A DNA stretch of 64,000 nucleotides from Rhizobium sp. R711 (GTDB lineage Bacteria > Pseudomonadota > Alphaproteobacteria > Rhizobiales > Rhizobiaceae), in contig NZ_LOKZ01000002.1 in assembly GCF_002211365.1 (NCBI RefSeq), positions 155,525-219,524 on the forward strand, given 5' to 3'. The notes beneath the pieces were generated by a model. It did no database searches and was not told the DNA's origin. It saw nothing but the letters and a program-made list of their open reading frames with translations. Position 1 is the stretch's first letter. The number at the start of each line of letters is the position of its first letter. The translations under genes and the position numbers were made by a program. This document shows, in pieces, positions 34,098-44,077 of the stretch.

Positions 34098-35312
34098 TCA
34101 CTTGTCCACCTCCGCCATCACCGGGTCGAGACTGCCCAAGACGGCGATCATGTCGGCCAGGTAACGTGCGTTGGTCACCCCGAAGAGCGCCTGCAGGTTG
34201 ACGAAGGAAGGCGCTCGCACTTTCATGCGGAACGGTTTCGGCGATCCGTCGCTGATGATGTAGAAGCCCAGTTCACCCTTTGGCGCCTCGATCGCCGAAT
34301 AGACCTCGCCCTTGGGCACGTCGAAGCCGTAGGCCGACAGGTCGAAATGCTGGATCAAGGCCTCCATCGAGCAGTGCACGCGTTCCTTATCCACCGGGAA
34401 TGCGATCGTCGGCATGTCGATCTGGAACGGTCCTTCGGGCATCTGGTCGATGCACTGTTCGATAATCGCCAGGCTTTCGCGCATCTCATCCACGCGGCAC
34501 CGCCAACGAGCGTAGCAATCGCCCTCGTTGCGGGTGATGACGTTGAAGGCGAGTCGGTCATAGATCTCGTAGGGCTCGTCGCGGCGGATATCCCAGTCGA
34601 CACCGGAGGCACGCAGGTTCGGGCCACTGAGACCCAGATCGACCGCGTCTTCTCCGGAGATCACGCCGATCCCCTTCGTGCGCTTGAGGAACACCCTGTT
34701 ATCTTCGAGCAATTGCTCATAGTCGCGGATCCGGCTTGGGAAGATGTCGCAGAACTCCCTGATCTTGGGAAGAAATCCATCAGGCAGATCCTCGCGCAGG
34801 CCGCCAACCCTGCAGTAGGATGTGTGCATGCGCGCACCGGTAATCATCTCCAAAAGGTCCATGATCATTTCGCGCTCGCGCATGACGTAAAGCAGCGCTG
34901 TCATGGCACCGAGATCCATCGGTAACGCGCCGGTGATCAGGAGATGACCAGAGATCCGCGCCAGTTCGGCCATCATGACGCGGATGTACTGAGCCCGTAT
35001 CGGCGCTTCTATGCCAAGAAGCTTCTCCACCCCCAGCGCAAAGGCAAGGTTGTTGGATGGCGGGCAGAGATAGTCGAGCCGGTCCGTCAGCGGAAAAATC
35101 TGGGTATAGGTGAAGCTCTCGGCGAGTTTTTCTGTGCCGCGGTGGAGGTAGCCGATATGCGGGTCCACACGCTCGACATACTCGCCGTCCAGTTCGAGGA
35201 CGAGCCGGAGTACCCCATGGGTGCTGGGGTGCTGCGGACCGAGATTGAGAAGCACTTCCTTGGTATTGAGGGCTTCGCCTTCCGGCCTGCCGAGCTCGGT
35301 GACTTCGGTCAT
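34098..35312 (-). CDS. nuoD: NADH-quinone oxidoreductase subunit NuoD
   Basis: The 404-residue 49-kDa-type subunit that lines the quinone cavity. It has NLGPQHPSTHGVLR near residue 20-33, HIGYLHRGTEKL, SNNLAFALGVEKL and the C-terminal DLMAVLGSLDPVM-like end (DMIAVLGSLDP). It is encoded separately from nuoC. The ATG at 35312 has GGAG eight bases ahead, 2 nt after the nuoC stop codon. All expected motifs are present. Confidence 0.97.
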   Translation of the reverse strand: MTEVTELGRPEGEALNTKEVLLNLGPQHPSTHGVLRLVLELDGEYVERVDPHIGYLHRGTEKLAESFTYTQIFPLTDRLDYLCPPSNNLAFALGVEKLLGIEAPIRAQYIRVMMAELARISGHLLITGALPMDLGAMTALLYVMREREMIMDLLEMITGARMHTSYCRVGGLREDLPDGFLPKIREFCDIFPSRIRDYEQLLEDNRVFLKRTKGIGVISGEDAVDLGLSGPNLRASGVDWDIRRDEPYEIYDRLAFNVITRNEGDCYARWRCRVDEMRESLAIIEQCIDQMPEGPFQIDMPTIAFPVDKERVHCSMEALIQHFDLSAYGFDVPKGEVYSAIEAPKGELGFYIISDGSPKPFRMKVRAPSFVNLQALFGVTNARYLADMIAVLGSLDPVMAEVDK

Positions 35313-35313
35313 C

Positions 35314-35877
35314 TCAATTCTCCGGCGTAAAACGGCCTCCTTCTGGAATGTCCCTGGTGGCAATGTCGGGCTGCGTTGGCGGCGGGCCTTCGGCACCGAA
35401 GGGATTCAGCTTGTCCTTGTAACCCCTCAAGGGGAAATCCTTGCGCTGGGGAAAACCCTCGAAGCCTTCCCACATATAGATCCGCCGCAGATCGGGATGG
35501 CCTTCGAACCTGATTCCATACATGTCCCAGGCCTCGCGCTCATGCCAATTGGCCGTCCGCCACACTGCCGTCACCGACGGGACGCAGGGCGGATCGCCAA
35601 GCCGGCACTTGATGCGAACCCGCCATTTGTTCGGCAGCGAATAGAGGTGGTACACAGCCTCATAGCGCGGCAGCTCCGGGTAATGATCGACCCCGCAGAT
35701 ATCAGACAGGAAATTGAACCGCAGCGCTGGATGTTCTTTCAGAAACCGGCAGAACTCGACAATCGTTTCAGGTTGAACGGCAAAGGCGTGAATGCCGTGC
35801 GCGGCACCGAGGTCCTCGATTGCTCCATCGAAGCGCTCCAGGATCAGGGTTCGATCGAAAGGCGGCTGGATGCTCAT
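35314..35877 (-). CDS. nuoC: NADH-quinone oxidoreductase subunit NuoC
   Basis: The 187-residue 30-kDa-type subunit. The core [17 protein letters not shown] and the signature [25 protein letters not shown], followed by [17 protein letters not shown] residues ([11 protein letters not shown]), identify it. Its start overlaps the nuoB stop by 4 nt. It scaffolds NuoB and NuoD in the quinone module. Confidence 0.97.
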   Translation of the reverse strand: MSIQPPFDRTLILERFDGAIEDLGAAHGIHAFAVQPETIVEFCRFLKEHPALRFNFLSDICGVDHYPELPRYEAVYHLYSLPNKWRVRIKCRLGDPPCVPSVTAVWRTANWHEREAWDMYGIRFEGHPDLRRIYMWEGFEGFPQRKDFPLRGYKDKLNPFGAEGPPPTQPDIATRDIPEGGRFTPEN

Positions 35878-36377
35878 GAGGCGGCGATCCGGTCCAGAGG
35901 CGTCCCGGCCAGCGCCCGGGACTTCTTGATCTTCTCCTGAAGAAGCAGGAAGCCGTGCATCAGCGCCTCGGGCCGCGGCGGGCAGCCGGGCACATGCACG
36001 TCCACCGGCACGAAGGTTTCCGACCCCTGTACCACAGCGTAGGTATTGTAGACCCCGCCCGAGATCGCGCAGGTCCCCATGGCGATTACCCAGCGCGGCT
36101 CCGGCATCTGGTCATAAAGGCGGCGTACGACGGGAGCGAATTTCCGGGTCACGGTACCGGCGATGATCATCACGTCGGACTGGCGCGGCGAAGGCCGGAA
36201 CACCACGCCGAACCGGTCGAGATCGTAACGCGCGCAGCCCGCCGCGATCATCTCGATGGCGCAGCAGGCAATGCCAAAGGTCTCGGGCCACAACGCCGAT
36301 CGCCGGCTCCAACTGATGACGCTGTCGGCGGTGGTGAACAGCACGCTGTCGCGTATCGCATTGCCTACGCCTCCCAT
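35874..36377 (-). CDS. nuoB: NADH-quinone oxidoreductase subunit NuoB (cluster N2)
   Basis: The 167-residue subunit that binds the terminal 4Fe-4S cluster N2. The ligands are the adjacent pair in [11 protein letters not shown], the Cys in MGTCAISGG and the Cys in [11 protein letters not shown]. The start at 36377 is chosen because homology begins [14 protein letters not shown]; it overlaps the nuoA stop by 13 nt. The long upstream extension of the open frame lies over nuoA and is not coding. Confidence 0.97.
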   Translation of the reverse strand: MGGVGNAIRDSVLFTTADSVISWSRRSALWPETFGIACCAIEMIAAGCARYDLDRFGVVFRPSPRQSDVMIIAGTVTRKFAPVVRRLYDQMPEPRWVIAMGTCAISGGVYNTYAVVQGSETFVPVDVHVPGCPPRPEALMHGFLLLQEKIKKSRALAGTPLDRIAAS

Positions 36378-36730
36378 TCCAGCGCTCCCTTCAGCCAGGC
36401 GTAGGCGAAGCCGACGACAAGCAACAACATGAAGACGAACATCTCGATATAACCGACCGGACCGATGTCTTTCAGGACGACAGCCCAGGGAAAGAGAAAC
36501 ATCGTCTCGACGTCGAAGACCACCAGCAGAATAGCCAGCATAAAGAACTGCACCCTGAAACGGCCTCCGGCAGCCTCGCCTGCCGGGTCCATGCCGCATT
36601 CATAGGCCATGTTCTTCGCAGGATAGGGATTGGACGGGCGCAGCAGCGACGAGACAAACAGCGTCGCCCCCGTCACCAGAGCAACTCCGGCGACCATGAC
36701 AAGGACCGGCAGGAATTCCATTGCAGTCAT
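36365..36730 (-). CDS. nuoA: NADH-quinone oxidoreductase subunit NuoA
   Basis: A 121-residue three-helix membrane subunit. PYECG is here [10 protein letters not shown] around residue 42-51, followed by [28 protein letters not shown], the region that contacts NuoH. An ATG four codons in (MEFLPV) is an alternative start. It begins the nuoA-nuoG block 154 nt after nuoN. That gap has three TTGCAG/CTGCAA elements, two of which (36823-36828 and 36836-36841) could pair. Confidence 0.96.
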   Translation of the reverse strand: MTAMEFLPVLVMVAGVALVTGATLFVSSLLRPSNPYPAKNMAYECGMDPAGEAAGGRFRVQFFMLAILLVVFDVETMFLFPWAVVLKDIGPVGYIEMFVFMLLLVVGFAYAWLKGALEWEA

Positions 36731-36884
36731 AGTTCACCGCCTCGCTCGCCCACCTGGGGTTTTGCTCCGGCTGCCACCGACCCGCTCGGGCCGGTATTGC
36801 AGTCGCCCCGGGAAAGCGACTTCTGCAATCCTTTCTTGCAGTATCAGTGTATTCCGTCGGGTGGATCATTGCAAATTCAATAGA

Positions 36885-38324
36885 TCAGCCGCCAAACACC
36901 GAATGCTGAGCAAGCCTCAAAAACCATGCCGGAAACAGCCCAATTCCGATAGTGCCGGCCGTGGTGACGGCGAGTGTGGCGCGCAGCAAGGGCGTCAGCG
37001 CTGGGGTGAACGCCCTCTTTGGTTCGCGCATGTAAATCACCATGGCAATGCGAATATAGAAATAGGCAGCGACGACGCTCAGCAGCACGGCAATCACCGC
37101 CAGTATGACGAACCCTCGCTCGACCAGCGCGACCAGCACGTAGAACTTGGCGAAGAATCCGGCCGTCGGTGGAATGCCGGCGAGCGAGAACAGAAAGAGC
37201 AGCATCACAAGCGCGAGCCCGGGATGCTGCTTGGCGAGCCCCGCATAGTCCTCGATAACCTCGCCCGAGAAATCACCGTTCCGCATCATGATGACGGTGC
37301 CGAAAATGCCGAGATTCATGAAAGAGTAGATCAGCAGGTAGAGCATCACGCTGGCAATCCCATCCGTACCGCCGGCCACCACGCCGAACAGGGCGAAGCC
37401 GGCATGGGCAATGCTGGAATAAGCCAGGAGGCGCTTGAAATTATCCTGCACCAGCGCCACGAAACTGCCGAGCGCCATCGTCGCGACAGCAAGCACCGCG
37501 ACGATGATCCAGACATTTGAGGCTGCGACCAGCGGGTTGAGGAATACCCGCAGGATCACCGCGAACCCCGCCGCCTTGGGGCCGACGGACATGAAGGCGG
37601 TGATGGTCGTCGGCGCGCCCTCATAGGCGTCCGGCAGCCACATATGGAACGGTACTGCGCCGACCTTGAAGACCAGCCCCGCGACGATGAAGACCACCGC
37701 CAACAACAATCCGGGATCGCTTGGATCGCCGGTCACCGCAGCAGCCATCCCGTCCAGCTGCGTTGTGCCAGTCAGACCGTAAACCAGTGAAACGCCGTAG
37801 AGAAAAATCCCGGTCGAGACCGAGCCAAGGATCACGTATTTCAGCGCCGCTTCATTCGAGCGCCGTTGTTTCCGCAAGAAGCCGGTCAAAACATAGGTGC
37901 AAAGCACTGTCAGTTCGAGGCCGACATAGATTGACAGGAGGTCGGTCGCCGAGGCCATGATCATCATGCCCGAAAGCGCAAGCAGCAGCAGGACATAATA
38001 TTCGCTGTTTCCGATCCCTTCGATGTCGGCGTATTTTCGCGATAGGAGGAGCGTCAGAACGGTAGCCAAGTAAAAAACGGCCTTGAAGAAGATCGAGAAG
38101 CGGTCAGCGATGAACATGCCCGTGTAGGCTGGCCGCACTTCGCCCGCCAGCATGACTGTCATGGCGGCGGCAACAAGCACGACGGCCACGGAAGCCGAGA
38201 CAAGGAAATCGCCCTGCCCTTTGCGGACAAGCTGTCCCAAGATAAGCAGAATGCAGGACCCGGTGACGACCACGATTTCGGGTAGGCTTGCAAGGATCGA
38301 CTGGAAGAGCGCAGCGGCGGTCAT
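36885..38324 (-). CDS. nuoN: NADH-quinone oxidoreductase subunit NuoN
   Basis: A 479-residue antiporter-like membrane subunit with about fourteen helices. Lys and Glu pump residues sit in ATDLLSIYVGLELT, KVGAVPFHMWLPDAYEGAPT and DNFKRLLAYSSIAHAGF. The ATG at 38324 overlaps the nuoM stop and follows AAGGGGAG. It is one of four antiporter-type subunits in this cluster and sits nearest the quinone module in the assembled complex. Confidence 0.96.
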   Translation of the reverse strand: MTAAALFQSILASLPEIVVVTGSCILLILGQLVRKGQGDFLVSASVAVVLVAAAMTVMLAGEVRPAYTGMFIADRFSIFFKAVFYLATVLTLLLSRKYADIEGIGNSEYYVLLLLALSGMMIMASATDLLSIYVGLELTVLCTYVLTGFLRKQRRSNEAALKYVILGSVSTGIFLYGVSLVYGLTGTTQLDGMAAAVTGDPSDPGLLLAVVFIVAGLVFKVGAVPFHMWLPDAYEGAPTTITAFMSVGPKAAGFAVILRVFLNPLVAASNVWIIVAVLAVATMALGSFVALVQDNFKRLLAYSSIAHAGFALFGVVAGGTDGIASVMLYLLIYSFMNLGIFGTVIMMRNGDFSGEVIEDYAGLAKQHPGLALVMLLFLFSLAGIPPTAGFFAKFYVLVALVERGFVILAVIAVLLSVVAAYFYIRIAMVIYMREPKRAFTPALTPLLRATLAVTTAGTIGIGLFPAWFLRLAQHSVFGG

Positions 38325-39796
38325 TGGCCACTCCCCTTGCCGTGCATCTGCACCATCAGATGCTTTGCCGAGGTGTCGATGATGCCAAGAAAGGGTTTTG
38401 GATAGAGCCCAAGCCAAAGCACGAGAAGCGCCAGCGGCAGGATCGCAACCATCTCGCGGGCGTTAACGTCACGTATTTTGAACAGGGCGCCGACGCTTGC
38501 CGGACCAAGCGCAACTTTCCCATACATGCCAAGGAGGTAGGCCGCGCTCAGCAAGGCGCCGAGGACGGCGGCCGCACCAATGGCGAGGTTGGCCGCAAAG
38601 CCACCGGACAGCACGAGCAACTCGCCCACGAACGAGTTCGTTCCCGGCAGAGCCATCGACGACAGCGTGAACAGCGCAAGAAACGCGCTAAAGACGGGGG
38701 CTGCTTTCATCAACCCACCATAATCGGCGATGCTGCGCGTATGTGTCCGCTCATAGATCAGGCCGACGAACAGGAACAGCGCGCCCGTCGTTACACCATG
38801 GTTGAACATTTGCAGGATGGCGCCCTCAAGGCCGCGGAGGTTCAGCGCGAAGATCCCCAGCGTCACAAAGCCCATATGGCTGATGCTGGAATAGGCCACC
38901 AGCTTCTTCAGGTCGTCCTGCGCGAGCGCAAGCAGCCCGCCGTAGACGATCGCAAGCGCCGAGAGCGCCAGCATCAACGGCGAATAATAGGCCGACGCTT
39001 CCGGCAGCATTGGTAGGGAGAAGCGCAGGAAGCCGTAGGCGCCCATCTTCAGGAGCACGCCGGCGAGGATGATGCTGCCGGCCGTCGGTGCCTGCACATG
39101 GGCATCCGGTAGCCAGGTATGGACCGGGACCATCGGTACCTTCACGGCGAAGGCGACCAGGAAGGCGAAGAACAGCCACGACTGGATCGGAAACGGCAAA
39201 TTCTGCGCTGTCAGGGCGAGAATGTCGAAGGTCCTGCCGCCGTTGAAATAAAGGACGATGACGCCGATCAGGAACAGGACGCTGCCTGCCAGCGTGTAGA
39301 GGAAGAACTTGAAGGCTGCATAGACCCGGCCCTCGCCCCCCCAGACGCCGATGATTAGATACATCGGGATCAGCATCGCTTCCCAAAACACATAGAACAG
39401 GAACAGGTCAAGCGCGCAGAACACCCCGAGCATCAGCGCCTGCATGACGAGCAGGCTGACCATGAACTCCTTCACCTTGCTGTTAATCGCAGCCCACGAG
39501 GCGAGCACGCAGACCGAGCCCAACAGCGCGGTCAAGAACACGAAGAGCGCGCTTATTCCATCAACGCCGAGCGCATAGCTGATCCCGAGCGCGGGCACCC
39601 ATGAGTGTCTCTCGGTGAACTGTGTGACATGGGTCGTGGTGTCAAAGCTCGCAAGCATAGCGATACAGAGGGCGAGATCGAGGACGGTGGTGGCGAGCGC
39701 CGTCCATCGTATCGCATTGTCGCTGCGCAGAAACATCAGCACCGCTGCCCCGGCGGTCGGCGCAAATACGATGAGGCTGAGGAGCGGTAACCCCAT
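38321..39796 (-). CDS. nuoM: NADH-quinone oxidoreductase subunit NuoM
   Basis: A 491-residue antiporter-like pump subunit. The conserved FYVFWEAMLIPMYLIIGVWGG, with the key Glu near residue 140, KVPMVPVHTWLPDAHVQAPTAGS and the LAQDDLKKLVAYSSISHMGF segment identify it as NuoM. Translation probably starts at the ATG 39796 behind a G-rich stretch, 9 nt after the upstream gene; a GTG two codons earlier is possible. Confidence 0.96.
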   Translation of the reverse strand: MGLPLLSLIVFAPTAGAAVLMFLRSDNAIRWTALATTVLDLALCIAMLASFDTTTHVTQFTERHSWVPALGISYALGVDGISALFVFLTALLGSVCVLASWAAINSKVKEFMVSLLVMQALMLGVFCALDLFLFYVFWEAMLIPMYLIIGVWGGEGRVYAAFKFFLYTLAGSVLFLIGVIVLYFNGGRTFDILALTAQNLPFPIQSWLFFAFLVAFAVKVPMVPVHTWLPDAHVQAPTAGSIILAGVLLKMGAYGFLRFSLPMLPEASAYYSPLMLALSALAIVYGGLLALAQDDLKKLVAYSSISHMGFVTLGIFALNLRGLEGAILQMFNHGVTTGALFLFVGLIYERTHTRSIADYGGLMKAAPVFSAFLALFTLSSMALPGTNSFVGELLVLSGGFAANLAIGAAAVLGALLSAAYLLGMYGKVALGPASVGALFKIRDVNAREMVAILPLALLVLWLGLYPKPFLGIIDTSAKHLMVQMHGKGSGQ

Positions 39797-39805
39797 GGAC
39801 ACCCC

Positions 39806-41563
39806 CTAGCGCCACGCCACGGTAAAGACGACGGTGGCTGCGACCACACCGACGATCATTGCCAGTGCGTAATGGGTCACGACGCCGGTCTGAAGTCGCC
39901 GCAGAGTTTGGCCGCCGCGCAGGATCGAGCGGGCGACGCCATTCACGACAGCGTCGACGCCGACAAGATCGATCCGCAGTCCCGCCCGGGCCGCCCAGTG
40001 CAGAAAAGGCAGCGCCGCGGTCTCCGACATATTGCTCACCACCTGCTCGTAGCGTGCCAGCGGCCTTTCGGCGAGCCACATGAAGGCGCGCGCGCCCTTG
40101 CGATAGAACCAGTCGGTGTCGAGACTGATCGTGTTTTCGGGGTCGAGGGCCCTGAGGAACAGCACGAAACCCAAGGCGGTAAACATCAGCACGCCGAGGC
40201 TCTCGGTGACGTGGGAGCCGGTATAGGGTTCGAAGTCGACCGGATAGGGCAGAAGCGCATAGAGCGGCTGCGGAAATACCCCGATCGCAATGCAGAGCAC
40301 CGCCGCCATCGCCATTGCAACCAGCATGTTGAGTGGCGGCTCCCGCGCCTCCAGCTTCCGGTCCGTGCCAAAAAACATGTAATAGGGAAGCTTAAGCCCG
40401 GTGTGCAGGAACGTTCCGGACGACGCCATCGTCAGCGCCAGCACCACCAGCGCCCGATGATCATCTCCGGCAGCGGCAATCACCATCGACTTGGTGACGA
40501 AGCCCGAGAAAAATGGAAAAGCCGAGATCGCGAAAGCGCCGACCATGTAGAGTGCAACGGTTACCGGCATGGTCTTGTGCAGCCCCCCGAGTTCGGTGAG
40601 CTTGCGCCGGCCGGTGACGTAGATCACGGCGCCTGCCCCCATAAACAGGAGGGCCTTGTAGAGGATGTGCGCGAAAGCGTGGCTTGTGGCCCCATTGACA
40701 GCCATCTCGGTCCCGATACCGATGCCCGCCACCATGTAACCCACCTGGCTGACGATGTGATAGGCCAAGAGCCGCCTGCAGTCGTTTTCCAGCACCGCAT
40801 AGATGACACCATAAAGCGCCATCACGGTGCCAAGCCAGACAAGCAGCTCGGTCCCCGGAAACGCCCGCGCCAGCACATAGACGGCGGTCTTTGTGGTAAA
40901 GGCGCTCATGAACACTGCCCCCGTCACGGTCGCCTCCGGATACGCGTCGGTCAGCCAGGCGTTGAGCGGCGGCACGGCTGCATTGAGCAGGAACCCGGCC
41001 AGGATCAGGTAAGTGCCGGGGCCCATTTCACCGATCGGTCCGAAGAGTAGCGATCCTGTTGAATGCCCATGGAGGATGATGCCGCCGAGCAGGACGACGC
41101 CGCCGGTGATATGGACCATGAGGTAGCGGAACCCGGCGCCGATCGCTTGCCGACCGCCCTCGGCAAAGACCAGATAGACAGAGGCAAAGGCCATGATTTC
41201 CCAGAACAAATAAAGGGTCAGGTAATCACCGGCAAACACCACGCCGAGCGAGCTACCGATGTAAACGAAGGCAGCGACATGCTGGCCGGGGCGGGGCACG
41301 TGCAATGCGTACACCGTGCCGATCAGTGACATGATGGTGAAAACGGTGGCGAAGACGATGCTGAGCTTGTCGACCTTGGCAATCAGGATCGCCTGCCCGA
41401 GGAACTGCGCCGCCCCATAGCTGCCCGGCTGCATCATAACCACCGCAAGAACCGCGAGCACCGTGACCAGTACCAGATAGATCGTGCGGATCGCTCCCGT
41501 CAGGAATGGGATCGGCAGGGCACCAACAATGAACAGCAGGGCGGGATGGACGAAGTCAATCAT
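39806..41563 (-). CDS. NuoL/MrpD-like antiporter subunit with C-terminal lateral helix
   Basis: A 585-residue pump subunit in the position of NuoL. Helices carry LTLYLFWEIMAFASVYLVFAEG, PLNAWLTDAYPEATVTGAVFMSAFTTKTAVY and ENDCRRLLAYHIVSQVGYM, closer to MrpD-type antiporter subunits than to classic NuoL. The C-terminus has a long amphipathic stretch (WFYRKGARAFMWLAERPL to RRLQTGVVTHYALAMIVG), the NuoL hallmark that ties the pumps together. It appears longer than in usual NuoL, as expected if it spans an extra subunit. It overlaps the small gene before it by 8 nt. Confidence 0.88.
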   Translation of the reverse strand: MIDFVHPALLFIVGALPIPFLTGAIRTIYLVLVTVLAVLAVVMMQPGSYGAAQFLGQAILIAKVDKLSIVFATVFTIMSLIGTVYALHVPRPGQHVAAFVYIGSSLGVVFAGDYLTLYLFWEIMAFASVYLVFAEGGRQAIGAGFRYLMVHITGGVVLLGGIILHGHSTGSLLFGPIGEMGPGTYLILAGFLLNAAVPPLNAWLTDAYPEATVTGAVFMSAFTTKTAVYVLARAFPGTELLVWLGTVMALYGVIYAVLENDCRRLLAYHIVSQVGYMVAGIGIGTEMAVNGATSHAFAHILYKALLFMGAGAVIYVTGRRKLTELGGLHKTMPVTVALYMVGAFAISAFPFFSGFVTKSMVIAAAGDDHRALVVLALTMASSGTFLHTGLKLPYYMFFGTDRKLEAREPPLNMLVAMAMAAVLCIAIGVFPQPLYALLPYPVDFEPYTGSHVTESLGVLMFTALGFVLFLRALDPENTISLDTDWFYRKGARAFMWLAERPLARYEQVVSNMSETAALPFLHWAARAGLRIDLVGVDAVVNGVARSILRGGQTLRRLQTGVVTHYALAMIVGVVAATVVFTVAWR

Positions 41564-41810
41564 AATAGTCCTCGCGCTCCATGAGTCCGCCCTGATGGCC
41601 GAGGAACTTGGAAACGAAGATCAAGAGAACGCAGGACACGAAGCCATAGATCGCCGACCAGCCCGGCAGGCGGTCCCACAGGTATTCGGCGTGTTCGCGG
41701 GGGACCAGGAAGTCGGCGATGACGATCAGAGCGAGCACCAGATAAAACAGCCGGCGCCGCAGATTGGCATATTCCTCATCACCAAAGAAATCGACAACGC
41801 GCTTGATCAT
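41556..41810 (-). CDS. Small two-helix membrane protein of the nuo cluster
   Basis: An 84-residue protein with hydrophobic helices at about 20-36 (LFYLVLALIVIADFLV) and 51-70 (WSAIYGFVSCVLLIFVSKFLG), and a charged tail ending EREDYYD. It overlaps genes on both sides (4 nt and 8 nt), so it is translated with the pump subunits and probably assembles with them. I do not recognise a named family with certainty. Similar small proteins accompany MrpD-type antiporter genes. Its start codon is followed by IKRVVDFFGDEE. Confidence 0.75.
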   Translation of the reverse strand: MIKRVVDFFGDEEYANLRRRLFYLVLALIVIADFLVPREHAEYLWDRLPGWSAIYGFVSCVLLIFVSKFLGHQGGLMEREDYYD

Positions 41811-43270
41811 CTGACAACTCTTTGCGCCAGGGTAAGGAAATAGTCGGGGAAGATACCCATCGATACCGACAGGACGGCGGTTGCCACCAGCGGGATCGTC
41901 AAAAGCGGAATTTCGCGAACCGTTGCCGGGCTCTCCTCAGCTTCGGTCCTGAAGAAGGCGAGATAGGTCACCGGCAGGAAATAGGCCGCGTTGAGAACAG
42001 AGCTCACGAGGAGCACGACGAGGAAGACAACGTCTCCTGCCTGCATCGAGCCGAGCGTCAGATACCACTTGCTGACGAAACCCGCTGTCGGCGGCACCCC
42101 GATCATGCTGAGCGAGCCGACGAAGAACGCCCCCATCGTCCAGGGCAATCTGCGGCCGATCCCGGCCATGTCGCTGATGTTTCGCTTGCCGGACGCGCAA
42201 TAGATCGACCCGGCGCAGAAAAACAGGGTGATCTTGGAAAAGGCATGGGCCGCGATATGGATGATCCCCCCGACCATCGCCAACGGCGAAAGCAAAACCG
42301 CACCCAGCACGATATAGGAGAGCTGGCTGACCGTCGAATAGGCAAGCCTCGCCTTCAGGTCGTCGCGTGTGAGCGCGTAGACGGAGGCCATCAGGATCGT
42401 GAATGAGACCAGATAGGCCGTGGCAATGCCCAGATGCTGGCTGCCCATCAGCCCCGTGCCGAAAACATGGAACACCACGCGGAGCACGCAAAAGACGCCC
42501 ATCTTGACCACGGCAACGGCATGCAGGAGCGCGCTGACCGGTGTCGGGGCCACCATGGCGGCAGGCAGCCAGGCGTGCATCGGCATGACTGCGGCTTTGG
42601 CGAAGCCGAAGAGATAGCAGAAATAGACCACGGTCATAAGCGCTGCGGAGGCATTGACCCCCGCCAACAGCCCACCAGGCACAAAGTCGAGCGACCCCGC
42701 AAGGGAGTAGGTCAGCGCCAAAGCGGCAAGAAGTGCGCTTTTCGAGGCGCCCATCAAATAGACGAGGTATTTGCGGCTGCCCGTCCATGCTCCTTCGTCC
42801 TCGTGGTGATAAACGAGCGGATAGGTAACGAGGCTGAGCACCTCGTAGAAGATCACCAGCGTGAACAGATTGGCGGCAAAGGCGCCTCCGGCGGCGGCCG
42901 CAAGACTGCTGGCAAAACAGGCGAAGAATCGCGTCTGCGCGTGCTCCTTCAGGTGCCGCATGTAGCCGATGGAATAGATTGCTGCCACGATCCACAACAG
43001 CGATGAGACGGTGGCAAATACCATACCGAGTGCATCGACCCGGAACGCGAAGTCAATACCCGGCAGGATCTCGAACAGGTGCAAATCGATTGTCCCGCCA
43101 GAGAGCACGATGGGCGCCATCGAGGCGACGATCGCGAACATGCCCAGCGCGGCGATCGGTGAGACGAGATCGCGCAGTTTCTCGCGGTTGTTCAAAAGGA
43201 GAATCGCAAGGGCCGCCAGACCTGGGATGGCGACGGCAAGCAGCGGCCGGATCGATATCACCGGGTCCAA
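41807..43270 (-). CDS. Additional NuoM/MrpD-like antiporter subunit
   Basis: A 487-residue antiporter-like protein with about fourteen helices. Pump residues occur in LVIFYEVLSLVTYPLVYHH, AKAAVMPMHAWLPAAMVAPTPVSALLHAVAVVK and TRDDLKARLAYSTVSQLSY. It is neither the NuoM nor the NuoN of this cluster, so it is a fourth antiporter-type subunit. The start seems to be a TTG at 43270, with AAAGGA upstream, or the GTG three codons later. It sits between nuoK and the small two-helix gene. Annotation as a monovalent cation/H+ antiporter subunit D would also fit. Confidence 0.9.
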   Translation of the reverse strand: MDPVISIRPLLAVAIPGLAALAILLLNNREKLRDLVSPIAALGMFAIVASMAPIVLSGGTIDLHLFEILPGIDFAFRVDALGMVFATVSSLLWIVAAIYSIGYMRHLKEHAQTRFFACFASSLAAAAGGAFAANLFTLVIFYEVLSLVTYPLVYHHEDEGAWTGSRKYLVYLMGASKSALLAALALTYSLAGSLDFVPGGLLAGVNASAALMTVVYFCYLFGFAKAAVMPMHAWLPAAMVAPTPVSALLHAVAVVKMGVFCVLRVVFHVFGTGLMGSQHLGIATAYLVSFTILMASVYALTRDDLKARLAYSTVSQLSYIVLGAVLLSPLAMVGGIIHIAAHAFSKITLFFCAGSIYCASGKRNISDMAGIGRRLPWTMGAFFVGSLSMIGVPPTAGFVSKWYLTLGSMQAGDVVFLVVLLVSSVLNAAYFLPVTYLAFFRTEAEESPATVREIPLLTIPLVATAVLSVSMGIFPDYFLTLAQRVVR

Positions 43271-43274
43271 ACCG

Positions 43275-43580
43275 CTATCCTTTCATCATCGTCACGTCGT
43301 CGACCTTGAGAGTGGATTTGTTCCTCACAAAGGCGACCAAGATGCCAAGGGCGACGGCAACCTCCGCCGCGGTGATTGCGATGACGAAGATCGCGAAGAT
43401 CTGCCCGCGGAAATCGCCGTACTGGCGCCCGAAAGCGATGAAGTTGATGTTGACCGAGTTGAGCAGCAGCTCCAGCGACATCAGCACGACCAGAATATTG
43501 CGCCTGAGCAGTACGCCCGCCGCCCCGATCACGAAGAGGACCACCCCGAGCACGATGTACCAGGAGAGCGGAGCCATCAT
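43275..43580 (-). CDS. nuoK: NADH-quinone oxidoreductase subunit NuoK
   Basis: A 101-residue three-helix subunit with the buried Glu in [21 protein letters not shown] (the MSLELLLN motif) and a second in [12 protein letters not shown]. These residues form part of the central proton pathway. Its start overlaps the nuoJ stop by 4 nt. Length and motifs are canonical. Confidence 0.97.
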   Translation of the reverse strand: MMAPLSWYIVLGVVLFVIGAAGVLLRRNILVVLMSLELLLNSVNINFIAFGRQYGDFRGQIFAIFVIAITAAEVAVALGILVAFVRNKSTLKVDDVTMMKG

Positions 43581-44077
43581 CCCTGTTCCTTCCGCGCCAG
43601 CACGATGGCGCCGACCAAGGCGGCCAATAGGACGACGGAGGCTGCTTCAAACGGCAGCAGGTAATCGGCAAAAAGCGTTGTGCTGAGCTGCCTGATTTCG
43701 TCACCGCCGCCAACGGCTGCGGGCTCCACAACCGAGAAGCGCCTGCTCCAGAGCACCAGCGCGAACATCTCGACCCCAAGCAGGACGAGCAGCACCAGAG
43801 CGGGCAGGTTGCCGCCCGGCAAGAAGCGCTGCAACACCGCTTCGCGCACGTCGATCATCATGATCACGAACAGGAAGAGCACCATAATCGCGCCGACATA
43901 GACGAAGATCTGGATGACGGCGGGCAACGGGGCGTCGAGCAAGACGAAGATTGCCGAGATCTGCAGGAAACAAGCCATCAACGCCAATGCACTGTGAACG
44001 GGATTGCGCGCCACGACCACCGTCAGGGCTGCAATCACGGACACCGTCGCGAACAGAAGAAAGAACCCCTGACCCAT
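43577..44077 (-). CDS. nuoJ: NADH-quinone oxidoreductase subunit NuoJ
   Basis: A 166-residue five-helix subunit with [50 protein letters not shown], the NuoJ core including the conserved [12 protein letters not shown] pi-bulge helix. The start at 44077 has GGGAGG upstream; the longer open frame starts within the promoter region. It is the first gene of the leftward complex I operon, divergent from the chemoreceptor gene. Confidence 0.96.
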   Translation of the reverse strand: MGQGFFLLFATVSVIAALTVVVARNPVHSALALMACFLQISAIFVLLDAPLPAVIQIFVYVGAIMVLFLFVIMMIDVREAVLQRFLPGGNLPALVLLVLLGVEMFALVLWSRRFSVVEPAAVGGGDEIRQLSTTLFADYLLPFEAASVVLLAALVGAIVLARKEQG

